Assembly: GCA_016872225.1 (NCBI GenBank)
Contig: VHAW01000014.1
Coordinates: forward strand, 1 to 22,239
Direction of reading: 5' to 3'
DNA from: Sphingomonadales bacterium
GTDB taxonomy: Bacteria > Bacteroidota > Bacteroidia > UBA7662
Length of the DNA stretch: 22,239 nucleotides
Within the stretch, counting starts at the first letter, position 1. The number at the start of each line of letters is the position of its first letter. Positions 1-7,120 of the stretch are shown here, piece by piece. Under the pieces are notes generated by a model, which worked only from the letters and a program-made list of their open reading frames with translations, did not search any database and was not told the origin of the DNA. Position numbers and translations under genes: made by a program.

Positions 1-90
1 CATCGGGTGACCGATCTGGATCGTCAATTAGCTAGAGTCCTGGATGAGCATTATGATGCTTTTCAAAACGGCTTGCAATACCCGCCGTAA
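1..90 (+). CDS. C-terminal fragment of an unknown protein
   Basis: Frame 1 is open from the window edge to a TAA at 88-90 and reads 29 residues ending in QNGLQYPP. It is hydrophilic and probably helical (DLDRQLARVLDEHYDAFQ). The gene begins outside the window, so neither its length nor its family can be judged. It could be a genuine gene tail next to the insertion-sequence debris that follows, or a chance open frame. I do not recognise it. Confidence 0.3.
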   Translation, partial: HRVTDLDRQLARVLDEHYDAFQNGLQYPP

Positions 91-256
91 TTCCAAAAAC
101 TATAAAAAAATCACGATTCACCGAAGTTCATTTGTTCAAACCCTCCAAAAGCATGAATCCGGCTTAGCCACCGGTGTTATATGCCGCGAAATGGGTATCG
201 TACCGACCACCTTTTACAAATGGAAAGCCATAAAGAAGGTAAAATTAAATATATAA
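44..256 (+). pseudogene. truncated IS3-type OrfA transposase remnant
   Basis: The part that resembles a known family lies at about 104-229. It reads FVQTLQKHESG, then ICREMGIVPTTFYKWKA, which is the helix-turn-helix of IS3-family OrfA proteins (typical pattern: ICREHGIS.xTFYxWK). OrfA proteins normally run to about 90-100 residues with a leucine-zipper tail and a downstream OrfB integrase. Here the frame diverges straight after the helix-turn-helix (IKKVKLNI, then stop) and no DDE integrase follows. The residues upstream of position 104 do not look like OrfA and overlap another open frame, so the ATG at 44 is probably not the original start. I infer a dead insertion-sequence fragment. Confidence 0.55.
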
Positions 257-441
257 ATTTAGTTCAATAGGTCTCATTTTTGAATAAAGCTGTAAAAAAG
301 CAAACTTTATCCCATTTCCATAAAATTCTACTCTAGTCATTAGCACCGATGAAAGTGTCTATATTGACTATGATGTGTTAAAATTAATCAGAAATTTTAA
401 GAATTATACATCAAAAAGTAAAAATATTACAATGGAATTGA

Positions 442-561
442 CAGGCTTTAAGAGGGTATATAATATCAAAAATAGTAACCCACAGCAATCACCTTACTTA
501 TAATGGAAAACAAATTTGTATAGCCTGCAAACGGGAATTTTTTATAGTGCGTTACGTTTAA
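442..561 (+). pseudogene. possible IS1-family InsA remnant
   Basis: A 39-codon frame with no start codon reads about IVTHSNHLTYNGKQ, then ICIACKREFF, and ends in TAA. The spacing of an NGKQ motif followed by a CxxC and a basic-aromatic pair (ACKREFF) resembles the zinc-finger N-terminus of IS1-type InsA proteins (pattern KNG-x-GKQ-x-C-x2-C-x2-QF). The first CxxC pair expected upstream is not visible in this frame. The match is short and made by eye. Its setting beside an IS3 remnant is what makes it plausible. Confidence 0.3.
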
Positions 562-698
562 GGCAATTTATGGTTTGGTGGCAGAGAACAGGTTTTTATA
601 GAAATCGGATATGGCACCGAGGTGAATGTCGTGAAAGGGTTGTTTTAGCTTGTGATGTGGCAAGATTTCAAAATATCTGGGAAATGAAGGGGAAATGG

Positions 699-729
699 GT
701 TTTTACAGGCAGGACATTGGTTATTTTTG
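699..729 (+). promoter_or_regulatory. Bacteroidota-type promoter for the DUF6580 gene
   Basis: A perfect -7 box TATTTTTG (722-729; consensus TAnnTTTG) lies 19 nt after an imperfect -33 element GTTT (699-702). Transcription would start near 735, leaving a leader of about 10 nt before the ATG at 745. If this is the promoter, no riboswitch precedes the first gene of the left half-operon. Confidence 0.4.
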
Positions 730-744
730 TCCAAAACGTGTAAA

Positions 745-1326
745 ATGCTATCCAAAAAAGTGCTTCAATATTTCGTGCTTATTGCCATTATTCTTTTGGC
801 GGCTTTAAGTAGGGTAATTCCCCATATGCATAATTTTTCGCCTTTGGGGGCTATTGCTTTGTTCGGCGCAGCCCATTTTAGTCATCGTTGGCAGGCCTTG
901 TCGGTACCCATCGCAGCGACTTGGCTAAGCGATTTGGTTATCAATAATGTCATGTATGCTCGTTTTTATCCGGAATTCACTTGGTTTTCTACGGGATTTT
1001 ATTGGACCTACGTTTCCTATGTTTTGATAGCCATGGCGGGGTGGGGACTTCTTCGCAGGGTGAGCCTGGGCCGGGTCATTGGCGCAGCAGGTGTTTCGTC
1101 GTTGATCTTTTTTGCAGTAAGCAACTTGGGCTGTTGGGTGGGTTCGACGACTTACTCTCAGACCGTGGGTGGATTAATGACGTGTTACGCTGCGGGGGTT
1201 CCTTTCCTTCAGGGGACTGTTTTGGGCGATTTATTCTACAGTGCTCTTTTATTCGGTGGATATCATGCGATGCAAAATCGCTGGACCGTCCTGAAGCCTG
1301 CGGAGGCGACGATCGCTCATCGCTAA
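745..1326 (+). CDS. DUF6580-type integral membrane protein, putative transporter in the B12 locus
   Basis: The 193-residue protein has about five to six hydrophobic segments: VLQYFVLIAIILLAALSRVI near the N-terminus, then stretches around HRWQALSVPIAATWLSDLVI, GFYWTYVSYVLIAMAGWGLL, VIGAAGVSSLIFFAVSNLG and FLQGTVLGDLFYSALLFGG. The N-terminal signature of Arg-Val-x-Pro-His followed by NFSPLGAIALFGAAHF is typical of the DUF6580 family, which resembles ECF-type substrate-binding membrane components. I chose the ATG at 745; an upstream TTG at 727 lies inside the predicted -7 box. The stop TAA shares its last base with the ATG of the next gene (TAATG), which suggests translational coupling. The adjacent BtuF-like gene, riboswitch and BtuB point to a role in cobalamin or precursor uptake. 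That role is inference from context. Confidence 0.75.
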   Translation: MLSKKVLQYFVLIAIILLAALSRVIPHMHNFSPLGAIALFGAAHFSHRWQALSVPIAATWLSDLVINNVMYARFYPEFTWFSTGFYWTYVSYVLIAMAGWGLLRRVSLGRVIGAAGVSSLIFFAVSNLGCWVGSTTYSQTVGGLMTCYAAGVPFLQGTVLGDLFYSALLFGGYHAMQNRWTVLKPAEATIAHR

Positions 1327-1658
1327 TGCCTACAGAGCAGACCTGCTCCCGATGCCGGGCGGTAGTGATGCAGGAATTTTCAAGAGATTCGGCTCCAGAG
1401 CACTTCAAAGCCTATTGGGGTCAAACCTATTATTCGGTGTTATGTATTTCTTGTGCTGATCATTTGATGACGCTGCATGAAAGGGTTAAAGGGTGTCCTG
1501 TACCTGCTGTGGGCATGCCCTTGCAAGAGGGGCTTCATTTCGAGATGGAGGGTTTGAATTTAGTCTTTACGGAGGCCTATCACATGATGCGGGGGCATTG
1601 TTGCCGAAGCTCTTGCAAGAACTGCGTTTACGGGCTTGGCGCCCATCAAGCAATCTAA
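1326..1658 (+). CDS. cysteine-rich protein, CWC-like N-terminus and DUF5522-type C-terminus
   Basis: This 110-residue soluble protein has nine cysteines in two groups. The first is a pair of CxxC motifs at C7/C10 and C40/C43, resembling a zinc-ribbon of the cysteine-rich CWC type. The second is the C-terminal cluster GHCCRSSCKNCVYG (C92, C93, C97, C100) preceded by LVFTEAYHMMRG, which matches the DUF5522 pattern. Metal or Fe-S binding is likely but not shown by sequence alone. The ATG overlaps the stop of the membrane-protein gene, and the BtuF-like gene begins 9 nt after its stop, so the three are almost certainly co-transcribed. The function is unknown. The upstream continuation of this frame lies under the DUF6580 gene and is not coding. 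Confidence 0.7.
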   Translation: MPTEQTCSRCRAVVMQEFSRDSAPEHFKAYWGQTYYSVLCISCADHLMTLHERVKGCPVPAVGMPLQEGLHFEMEGLNLVFTEAYHMMRGHCCRSSCKNCVYGLGAHQAI

Positions 1659-1667
1659 TAGCCAAGC

Positions 1668-2519
1668 ATGACAGTTAAGATAACCAAGACCGTCAAGACC
1701 AACAGAGGTGAATCGCGTCGCGTGGTGGATTGGTACCCTCAGCGAATTGTTTGCTTGACCGAAGAGCCTACGGAAATTTTGTATCGCTTGGGCGAGCAAG
1801 ACCGCATCGTCGGAATTTCGGGATTTACGGTCCGACCTGCTCAAGCGCGCAAAGAAAAGCCCAAGGTATCGGCATTCACCGAGGCCGATATCCCGGCCAT
1901 TGTCGCCTTGAAACCAGATTTGGTGATTGGCTTTTCCGATATTCAGGCAGACATTGCTCAAAGCCTTATAAAACAAGGTGTTACGGTGTTGATGAACAAC
2001 CATCGCTCGGTGGAAGAAATTCTCAAAACCATCGTACAAATCGGTGCTCTGGTAGGAAAAAGTTCAGAAGCCATGGAATTAGCGCTCCATTATCGTCGTA
2101 AGCTCGAGGCCAGGCAAGCGGTGAATGTGGGGCGAGTGCGTAAACCAAAGGTGTATTTTGAAGAATGGTACGACCCCATCATTACAGGGATCCGCTGGGT
2201 TAGTGAATTGGTTGAGGCGGCCGGTGGAGAAGATGTGTTCGTACATCATCGCAATGCTTCCTTGGCTCGTGATCGTATCGTGGGCGACCCTGTGGAGATC
2301 GTGAACTTGAAACCTGACCTTATCCTTGCTTCATGGTGCGGAAAGAAATTCAAGCCGGAACGCATGCGGGAGCGAGCAGGGTGGGCATCAATGAAGGCTG
2401 TTCAAGAAGGGCATCTTTATGAAATTCCTTCCTCCATGATTTTACAGCCGGGTCCTGGAGCCTTGGGCGATGGATTTGACAGGCTTTGTGAAATCATTGA
2501 CCGTTGGTATCTAAAGTAG
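1668..2519 (+). CDS. BtuF-like cobalamin-binding protein lacking a signal peptide
   Basis: The 283-residue protein belongs to the helical-backbone class of substrate-binding proteins (COG0614, BtuF/FecB type). The opening PQRIVCLTEEPTEILYRLG and DRIVGISGFT match the family N-terminal lobe. DIPAIVALKPDLVIGFS is the strand-turn motif before the backbone helix, and VEIVNLKPDLILASWCGKK lies in the second lobe. BtuF normally acts in the periplasm and hands B12 to BtuCD. Here the mature domain starts almost at once after a charged N-terminus (MTVKITKTVKTNRGE), and an in-frame TAG at 1659-1661 excludes an upstream extension. No BtuC or BtuD gene is in the window. A cytoplasmic B12-binding role or export by another route are both possible. 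Family assignment is secure; localisation is inference. Confidence 0.85.
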   Translation: MTVKITKTVKTNRGESRRVVDWYPQRIVCLTEEPTEILYRLGEQDRIVGISGFTVRPAQARKEKPKVSAFTEADIPAIVALKPDLVIGFSDIQADIAQSLIKQGVTVLMNNHRSVEEILKTIVQIGALVGKSSEAMELALHYRRKLEARQAVNVGRVRKPKVYFEEWYDPIITGIRWVSELVEAAGGEDVFVHHRNASLARDRIVGDPVEIVNLKPDLILASWCGKKFKPERMRERAGWASMKAVQEGHLYEIPSSMILQPGPGALGDGFDRLCEIIDRWYLK

Positions 2520-2529
2520 TGTATCTTTA
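2496..2529 (+). promoter_or_regulatory. candidate promoter of the riboswitch-btuB-btuG transcript
   Basis: TATCTTTA (2522-2529) matches seven of eight positions of the -7 consensus TAnnTTTG and directly follows the stop of the BtuF-like gene. A weak -33 element ATTG lies at 2496-2499, 22 nt upstream. Transcription would start near 2535, at the 5' end of the folded aptamer. The -33 part is weak. Confidence 0.35.
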
Positions 2530-2534
2530 CAACG

Positions 2535-2735
2535 CTTTGAGGTTCCCATTTCCATGGGACGAAAAGGGAACTCCGGTGTAATTCCGGGACAGTACCAGCT
2601 GCTGTAAGGTCCGCTTCAATTCCGAGCATAAAGTCACTGCGATCAGGTTAAGCCCATCGTGGGAAGGCGTTCGGAAGGGACCAAGTCAGAAGACCTGCCT
2701 GAAGCCGTCACCGTCGGGTTTTCTGGATCAAAAAC
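2535..2735 (+). ncRNA. cobalamin (adenosylcobalamin-type) riboswitch
   Basis: Conserved elements appear in the right order. GAAAAGGGAA (2561-2570) leads into the P4 hairpin CTCCGGTGTAATTCCGGG. ACAGTACCAGCTGCTGTAA follows (2589-2607), then GTCACTGCG (2633-2641), GGGAAGGCG (2661-2669) and a near-perfect B12 box AAGTCAGAAGACCTGCCT (2683-2700; consensus rAGYCMGgAgaCCkGCcd). It sits between the BtuF-like gene and the TonB receptor and must control the latter. Downstream, CCATGGCA...TGCCTTTGG (about 2754-2775) can form an imperfect hairpin, but no U-run follows, so I favour translational or structural control over a classical terminator. The aptamer boundaries are approximate. The B12 box and P4 leave little doubt about identity. 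Confidence 0.92.
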
Positions 2736-2825
2736 TCAGGGTAGCTTGGCAAGCCATGGCATTTTAGTGCCTTTGGACCGGTCTGCTCTGTTTTGGGATT
2801 TGAAAAACCTGACCCTCAACAGAAT

Positions 2826-4868
2826 ATGGAACACGTTCGATTAAATGATGCTCAGAAGTGTAATTCTCTCCAACGGGGATTGGCTTGGAGTTTTGTGTTC
2901 TGGGCTTTGGGAATGTATGCGGCTAAGGAAACGTCAGCCGTAGGTTTCAAAAATGAATTTTGGGAGTCTTTCGACACGACCACAGATGGTCAGTACTCAG
3001 TCACCCCAATTTTACGTAAGGATTTGTTACCCGTGGAGGTGTCTGGATCACGCTTTCGTCCTTCGATGATGAAAGTGGACTCCATGGTATTGAAGTGGAT
3101 GCCCTTGCACTCTGCGGCTGATCTATGGGGAGTCCAAGGCAGTATGGCTCTGCGGCAATCGGTTCCTGGGGCTTTATCCACCTTATTGTACCGCGGCTGC
3201 TCTGGTAACCAAAACGATTTGACTTGGGGAGATTTCGCACTGAATAATCCCATGAACCGTACCATGGATTTGCAATTGATTCCTGCCTGGCTGTTTCCTG
3301 CCTTGAATATCTTGAACGGAGCGGATGCCATACAATCCGGGGGATACGGCATTGGCGGCCAGATTGAACTTCGTCCCACCAAGGAATTGGATGATTTTCC
3401 ACAACAAGTTTTTGCGGGACTTGCTTCTCCTTGGCTTAAGGAAATTTCACTGATGACAGGGACTTCCGGGGAGCGTTCTCTGGGGTTGGCGATTAAGTAC
3501 TGGGAGGGTCGATGGTACAGTTCGACTCGCATCGTGGGGACGGTGAATCCTAATCGCTACACTTACCGTAATACGGCAGTACAAGGATCACCAAAGGCGA
3601 TAATGACGGGGGCAGATTGGGATCAAAAGGGCATTCTACAGCACCTGCGATTTCAGTATAATCCTCGTAGCTATGCCGAATTAGAAGTATGGGCTCAAGG
3701 CAATAGCCGGGGTATACCTGCTTCCATGACTTCAAGGCCAAATTCAGCCAAGCAAAACGATAGTATGTTACGAATACAATCGGCTTGGCACCATGGATGG
3801 GGCCGAGGCTACAAGTTTTGGGTATCCCAAGCCTACCAACGCGATTTGAATCGCTATCTCGATACCCTGCAGGGAATAAGCGGGTTGCATCAGGTTGAAT
3901 TGATACAGACTCGTACGGGGTTTAAATTCAATGAACGAGGTTGGCAAGTGCAGGCTCTTGTACAAAGGGATTTGCAACGAGCAGTTTCATCCCAATATAT
4001 TGAATCCATTGTTCAAGAACGTTTGGCCTTGGTCCTACCCGGAGTATTACGTTGGAGACAATCGGAGTATAAAGTCCAAGTTCAACGGGAAAGCCTACAG
4101 GGTCAATGGATGCCTTGGACCCTGCAGGGGCGCTGGAATTATAGCTTGGGAAAGCACATCTTTTGGTTTGAGTATCGTAAGGCATTCAACCCCCCAACTT
4201 TCAACGATAGATTTTGGGTACCCGGGGGGAATCTCTCTTTGAAGCCGGAACTGATGTATCAAATCGAGACAGGAGGATTATTTGATCGTGCCGTAGGTAG
4301 TTTTAAAGTTCAAGGTCAATGTCAGATTTATGGAAGGTCTCTTCGTAACAAAATTTGGTGGCAACCTCAACCGAATCAATCTTGGTGGACTCCATCTAAC
4401 CTTGCACAAAGTCATGCTGTAGGTATTGAGGCTAGGCTTCAGGTTTCCTCTTTCCAGGGCCGGTTCATCGCGAGATTGATAGATGGGGCTAATAATGGGA
4501 GAGAGAAATTGCGTTGGACACTGAGTGTTGATTACCAATGGAACCGGACCTGGGCAGGAAAGGAACTTTCGCCGGGCCTTCAGCTTCCTTATATTCCTGT
4601 GCACAAAGCATGGTTACAGGGAACGCTTCACCTGAAGTCGTTTTTTGGACAGGTTATGGTCACCGCTATTTCGTCACGGTGGACTACGGTAGATGCTTCA
4701 ACTTTCTTACCTCCCTGTACTTTGATGAATGCTGGAATTGGGTATGAATATCACCATTATCGAATGGCAATTGGGATACGCAATATTTTCAATACATCGT
4801 ACCAAGATATGCCTTGGTTTCCACAACCGGGGAGCCAAGCTCACTTCTCTGTTTATGCAAAATTTTAA
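2826..4868 (+). CDS. btuB: TonB-dependent outer-membrane receptor, BtuB-like cobalamin transporter
   Basis: The 680-residue protein starts at the ATG at 2826, which gives a signal peptide with hydrophobic core GLAWSFVFWALGMYA. An ATG 33 nt upstream would bury it. A plug domain follows: VEVSGSRFRP, then LYRGCSGNQNDLTWGDFALN and PAWLFPALNILNGADAIQSG, then GGYGIGGQIELRP. These match the plug pattern of TonB receptors. The rest alternates like a 22-strand barrel and ends in IGIRNIFNTSYQDM with a terminal Phe (YAKF), the usual receptor C-terminus. No carboxypeptidase-like N-terminal domain is present. The B12 riboswitch just upstream and the BtuG-like gene downstream identify cobalamins as the likely substrate. 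The precise ligand form cannot be read from sequence. Confidence 0.88.
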   Translation: MEHVRLNDAQKCNSLQRGLAWSFVFWALGMYAAKETSAVGFKNEFWESFDTTTDGQYSVTPILRKDLLPVEVSGSRFRPSMMKVDSMVLKWMPLHSAADLWGVQGSMALRQSVPGALSTLLYRGCSGNQNDLTWGDFALNNPMNRTMDLQLIPAWLFPALNILNGADAIQSGGYGIGGQIELRPTKELDDFPQQVFAGLASPWLKEISLMTGTSGERSLGLAIKYWEGRWYSSTRIVGTVNPNRYTYRNTAVQGSPKAIMTGADWDQKGILQHLRFQYNPRSYAELEVWAQGNSRGIPASMTSRPNSAKQNDSMLRIQSAWHHGWGRGYKFWVSQAYQRDLNRYLDTLQGISGLHQVELIQTRTGFKFNERGWQVQALVQRDLQRAVSSQYIESIVQERLALVLPGVLRWRQSEYKVQVQRESLQGQWMPWTLQGRWNYSLGKHIFWFEYRKAFNPPTFNDRFWVPGGNLSLKPELMYQIETGGLFDRAVGSFKVQGQCQIYGRSLRNKIWWQPQPNQSWWTPSNLAQSHAVGIEARLQVSSFQGRFIARLIDGANNGREKLRWTLSVDYQWNRTWAGKELSPGLQLPYIPVHKAWLQGTLHLKSFFGQVMVTAISSRWTTVDASTFLPPCTLMNAGIGYEYHHYRMAIGIRNIFNTSYQDMPWFPQPGSQAHFSVYAKF

Positions 4869-4926
4869 TTGCACTAAATCTTTTAATCTAATTTTTTTAT
4901 TTTCATTGAACCCTTAAATAAATTTT

Positions 4927-6024
4927 ATGAAACTTTCTCAATCCTCCCCTGTATTCTTTTTTTGCCAAAATCTTTTTCGGTTATTCTGCCTCTCTATTGT
5001 ACTGATATCCTGTGCTAAAGAGGATGTAAAGCCGCTGTTATCAGCCTATGGCAATGGTTTGTGGGTGGTCAATGAGGGCCCATTTGGATCAGGAACCGGT
5101 ACGTTAACTTGGATTTCTCGGGACGGAAACAGGATAGAACAAGATGTGTTTGGGAAGGTCAATCAAAGGCCCTTGGGCAATATTGCACAGAGCATGCAAA
5201 GCAGGGGAAATCAAGGCCTGATTGTAGTCAATAATGCAGGTAAATTAGAGTGGGTTAATTTACAGACCATGGTTTCGGAGGGTATGTTGCAAGGATTGGC
5301 TTTGCCATCGGCTGTGGTGGTTGATCCTGTGCGTGGGAAAGCTTATGTTAGTGAATGGATTCGTTTTGGTGGGTCTGGCAGGGTAGCGGTAATTGACCTT
5401 GTGAGTAGACAGAAAATCAAGGATATTCCAGTAGGACCTTTTCCAGATGCTTTGTTATTAGCCAACCAGCAGTTGTGGGTTGCTAATGGTGATTCGAATT
5501 TTGTGACCGTTGTGGATATCAATGCCGATACGGTTTTGACTCATCTCGAAGTTGGCGATCGGCCTAACAGCATGGTTGCTTGGCAAAACAAAGTAGTGGT
5601 GATGTGTGGTGGTAGGCCGAGTTGGGCAGGAATAGAGACAGGGGGCTCGATTCATTTGTGTTCAACTACTCCGTTGCGCGTAGTCGAGGAGGACACTTTT
5701 GTCTTGCATGGTCAACATCCAAAAGATATGATTTTAATGCCTTCAGGCGATGCTGTACTCTATCAGTTAGAGGCCGCCAACGGTTTTGGTCTCCAACAAT
5801 TAGGTTTACCATGGGCATCAGCGCCAATAAACCCTGGTTTACCCTTATTTCCAAAGGTATTTTATCATATTGCCTTTGATCCCTACGGAAATCGCTCATT
5901 TTATGCCACCGATGCAGGAAATTTTGGACAAGCCGGAAAATGTTACCGTTTTAATGGGCAATGGTCTCCTGTAGATTCTTTTACAACAGGAATTGCCCCA
6001 GGACATTTATTTTTTGTGCCGTAG
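4927..6024 (+). CDS. BtuG-like surface lipoprotein, YncE/DUF5074-type beta-propeller
   Basis: The 365-residue protein begins with a lipoprotein signal ending in the lipobox LISC, so Cys29 should be lipidated. The next residues, AKEDVKP, include the Lys-acidic-acidic pattern linked to surface export in Bacteroidota. The body carries YncE-like repeats such as AVVVDPVRGKAYVSEW, GRVAVIDLVSRQKI, QQLWVANGDSNFVTVVDI and LEVGDRPNSMVAW, typical of a seven-bladed propeller. In Bacteroides, BtuG is a propeller lipoprotein that caps BtuB and binds B12 very tightly. The order riboswitch-btuB-propeller here matches that arrangement. It lies 58 bp after btuB in the same transcript. Direct orthology to Bacteroides BtuG is inferred from fold and context, not demonstrated. 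Confidence 0.75.
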   Translation: MKLSQSSPVFFFCQNLFRLFCLSIVLISCAKEDVKPLLSAYGNGLWVVNEGPFGSGTGTLTWISRDGNRIEQDVFGKVNQRPLGNIAQSMQSRGNQGLIVVNNAGKLEWVNLQTMVSEGMLQGLALPSAVVVDPVRGKAYVSEWIRFGGSGRVAVIDLVSRQKIKDIPVGPFPDALLLANQQLWVANGDSNFVTVVDINADTVLTHLEVGDRPNSMVAWQNKVVVMCGGRPSWAGIETGGSIHLCSTTPLRVVEEDTFVLHGQHPKDMILMPSGDAVLYQLEAANGFGLQQLGLPWASAPINPGLPLFPKVFYHIAFDPYGNRSFYATDAGNFGQAGKCYRFNGQWSPVDSFTTGIAPGHLFFVP

Positions 6025-6056
6025 ATTTTATCAATGAATTGGGTACTGCTATAAGA

Positions 6057-7061
6057 TTAAGGACGGCGTGGGAGATGGTTTTCGGCTAGCATGCATCGGG
6101 CTGATCCGCCACCAATACGTTCGATGGTTGGAATTTCGACAGGGAGGAGGTTGGCATTAGCCTCAATCTTTCGGCGTTGTTTTGCTGTCCAGGATGCAAT
6201 GGCGCGTTGGGAGGCTATCCAGTGCGGTGTGCCGTTTGCAGAATAAGCCTCCAAGACATTCGCCGCAAATTCGCTAACCTGTTGCAAGGTGAGGTCGATG
6301 ATCAACCTGTCGCTATCCTGCAGGCGTTGGCGAATTTCAACCTGTGTTAGCTTCTCCACACCTTCGCCACCCCAAAAGGCGAGGCTACGCCCCAAGCTCA
6401 TGACCACGTTTGTATGGTACAGGGGCAGACCATGAAGATCCTGCGTTTCAAAGGAGAGGGGTTCGTAACCAAAGGTCGAACACCATGAGTGCAAAAGCAC
6501 GGTACTGGTTCGGCTCGAAAGAGCAGCGTAGACCACGTGGTTTTGATGATCAAAGACCATGCTTCCTGTTCCTTCCAGGTATTGACCTCCATCGGCCCAG
6601 TCGCTCCAATCCGATTCAAAGTCCACCTGGAATCCAGCTTCAATCAATTCATGGGCCAGGTTGGGACGTATTTCCATACGCCTTGAAGGAGATTCCATCG
6701 GGAAATGCACCAAGCCTGCACTTCCGTTTGCGATGACCGAAATTGACTCGACATAATCTTGGCCATTATGCTTGACAGGGCTGGTCGGCAAGGTACAAAA
6801 TACATTGTTAAGAAATACCGCATCCGGGCATGCAGGATGATCGCGATCTTCCAGAATGGTCAAGGGAATACCGGCGCTTTGAATGGTATCAGCCATTCGG
6901 TCAAATTCACGAAGGCCTTGAAGGGTAATTTCTTTGGCTTCGGCCGGAGACGGCCCTGCGGCTTGAAATGTATTGCTCAATGCAGTTTCTGGGTTCCACC
7001 CAAAATGCTTGGGGCGGAGCATGATCAGCCCTGGACCGCATGGGGTGGACTCGTAGGTCAT
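6057..7061 (-). CDS. ctlX: CtlX-type citrulline/amidinotransferase-family hydrolase
   Basis: The 334-residue protein belongs to the guanidino-modifying (arginine deiminase-like) superfamily, CtlX branch. Signatures in order are MLRPKHFGWNPETALSNTFQ near the N-terminus, DAVFLNNVFCT (the substrate-aspartate loop, usually FPNNW), YLEGTGSMVFD, YHTNVVMSLG with a histidine, and IGGGSARCMLAENHLP with the nucleophile Cys323. The product probably hydrolyses citrulline or a related guanidino/ureido compound in the cytoplasm. The FLNNVF variant replaces the common Pro and Trp of the loop. It lies 59 bp downstream of the short-chain dehydrogenase gene on the same strand and converges with the BtuG-like gene. 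Family assignment is firm; the exact substrate is not. Confidence 0.85.
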   Translation of the reverse strand: MTYESTPCGPGLIMLRPKHFGWNPETALSNTFQAAGPSPAEAKEITLQGLREFDRMADTIQSAGIPLTILEDRDHPACPDAVFLNNVFCTLPTSPVKHNGQDYVESISVIANGSAGLVHFPMESPSRRMEIRPNLAHELIEAGFQVDFESDWSDWADGGQYLEGTGSMVFDHQNHVVYAALSSRTSTVLLHSWCSTFGYEPLSFETQDLHGLPLYHTNVVMSLGRSLAFWGGEGVEKLTQVEIRQRLQDSDRLIIDLTLQQVSEFAANVLEAYSANGTPHWIASQRAIASWTAKQRRKIEANANLLPVEIPTIERIGGGSARCMLAENHLPRRP

Positions 7062-7120
7062 AGGTTAATAGGGCTATTCCTTGTAATGTATTCTATGTCG
7101 CAATGCCAAGGCTTCATTAT

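Larger units (their letters stand above)
257..744. other. AT-rich decayed intergenic stretch
   Basis: No intact gene is recognisable here. The first 200 bases are strongly AT-rich, unlike the rest of the window, and contain only short frames. A possible IS1-type remnant at 442-561 and a promoter-like sequence at 699-729 are listed separately. A 75-codon open frame at 516-743 has an unusual tryptophan- and arginine-rich composition and no family resemblance, so I do not call it a gene. The stretch reads as insertion-sequence debris to the left of the B12 locus. Confidence 0.5.

Noticed and set aside
560..720. Possible second cobalamin riboswitch upstream of the DUF6580 gene
   Set aside because: Fragments such as ACCGAGGTGAAT and GGGAAATGAAGG recall riboswitch elements, but there is no B12 box, no P4 hairpin of the right form, and a good promoter lies downstream of it.
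516..743. 75-codon plus-strand frame before the DUF6580 gene
   Set aside because: Very high Trp/Arg content, no family resemblance, and it runs through the predicted promoter and into the next gene in another frame.
981..1325. N-terminal extension of the cysteine-rich protein
   Set aside because: This part of the frame lies wholly under the well-supported DUF6580 gene and has no protein-like pattern; the ATG at 1326 overlaps the preceding stop in a typical coupled arrangement.
6025..6056. Terminator between the convergent btuG-like and ctlX genes
   Set aside because: No stem-loop or U-run could be found in the 32-bp gap.
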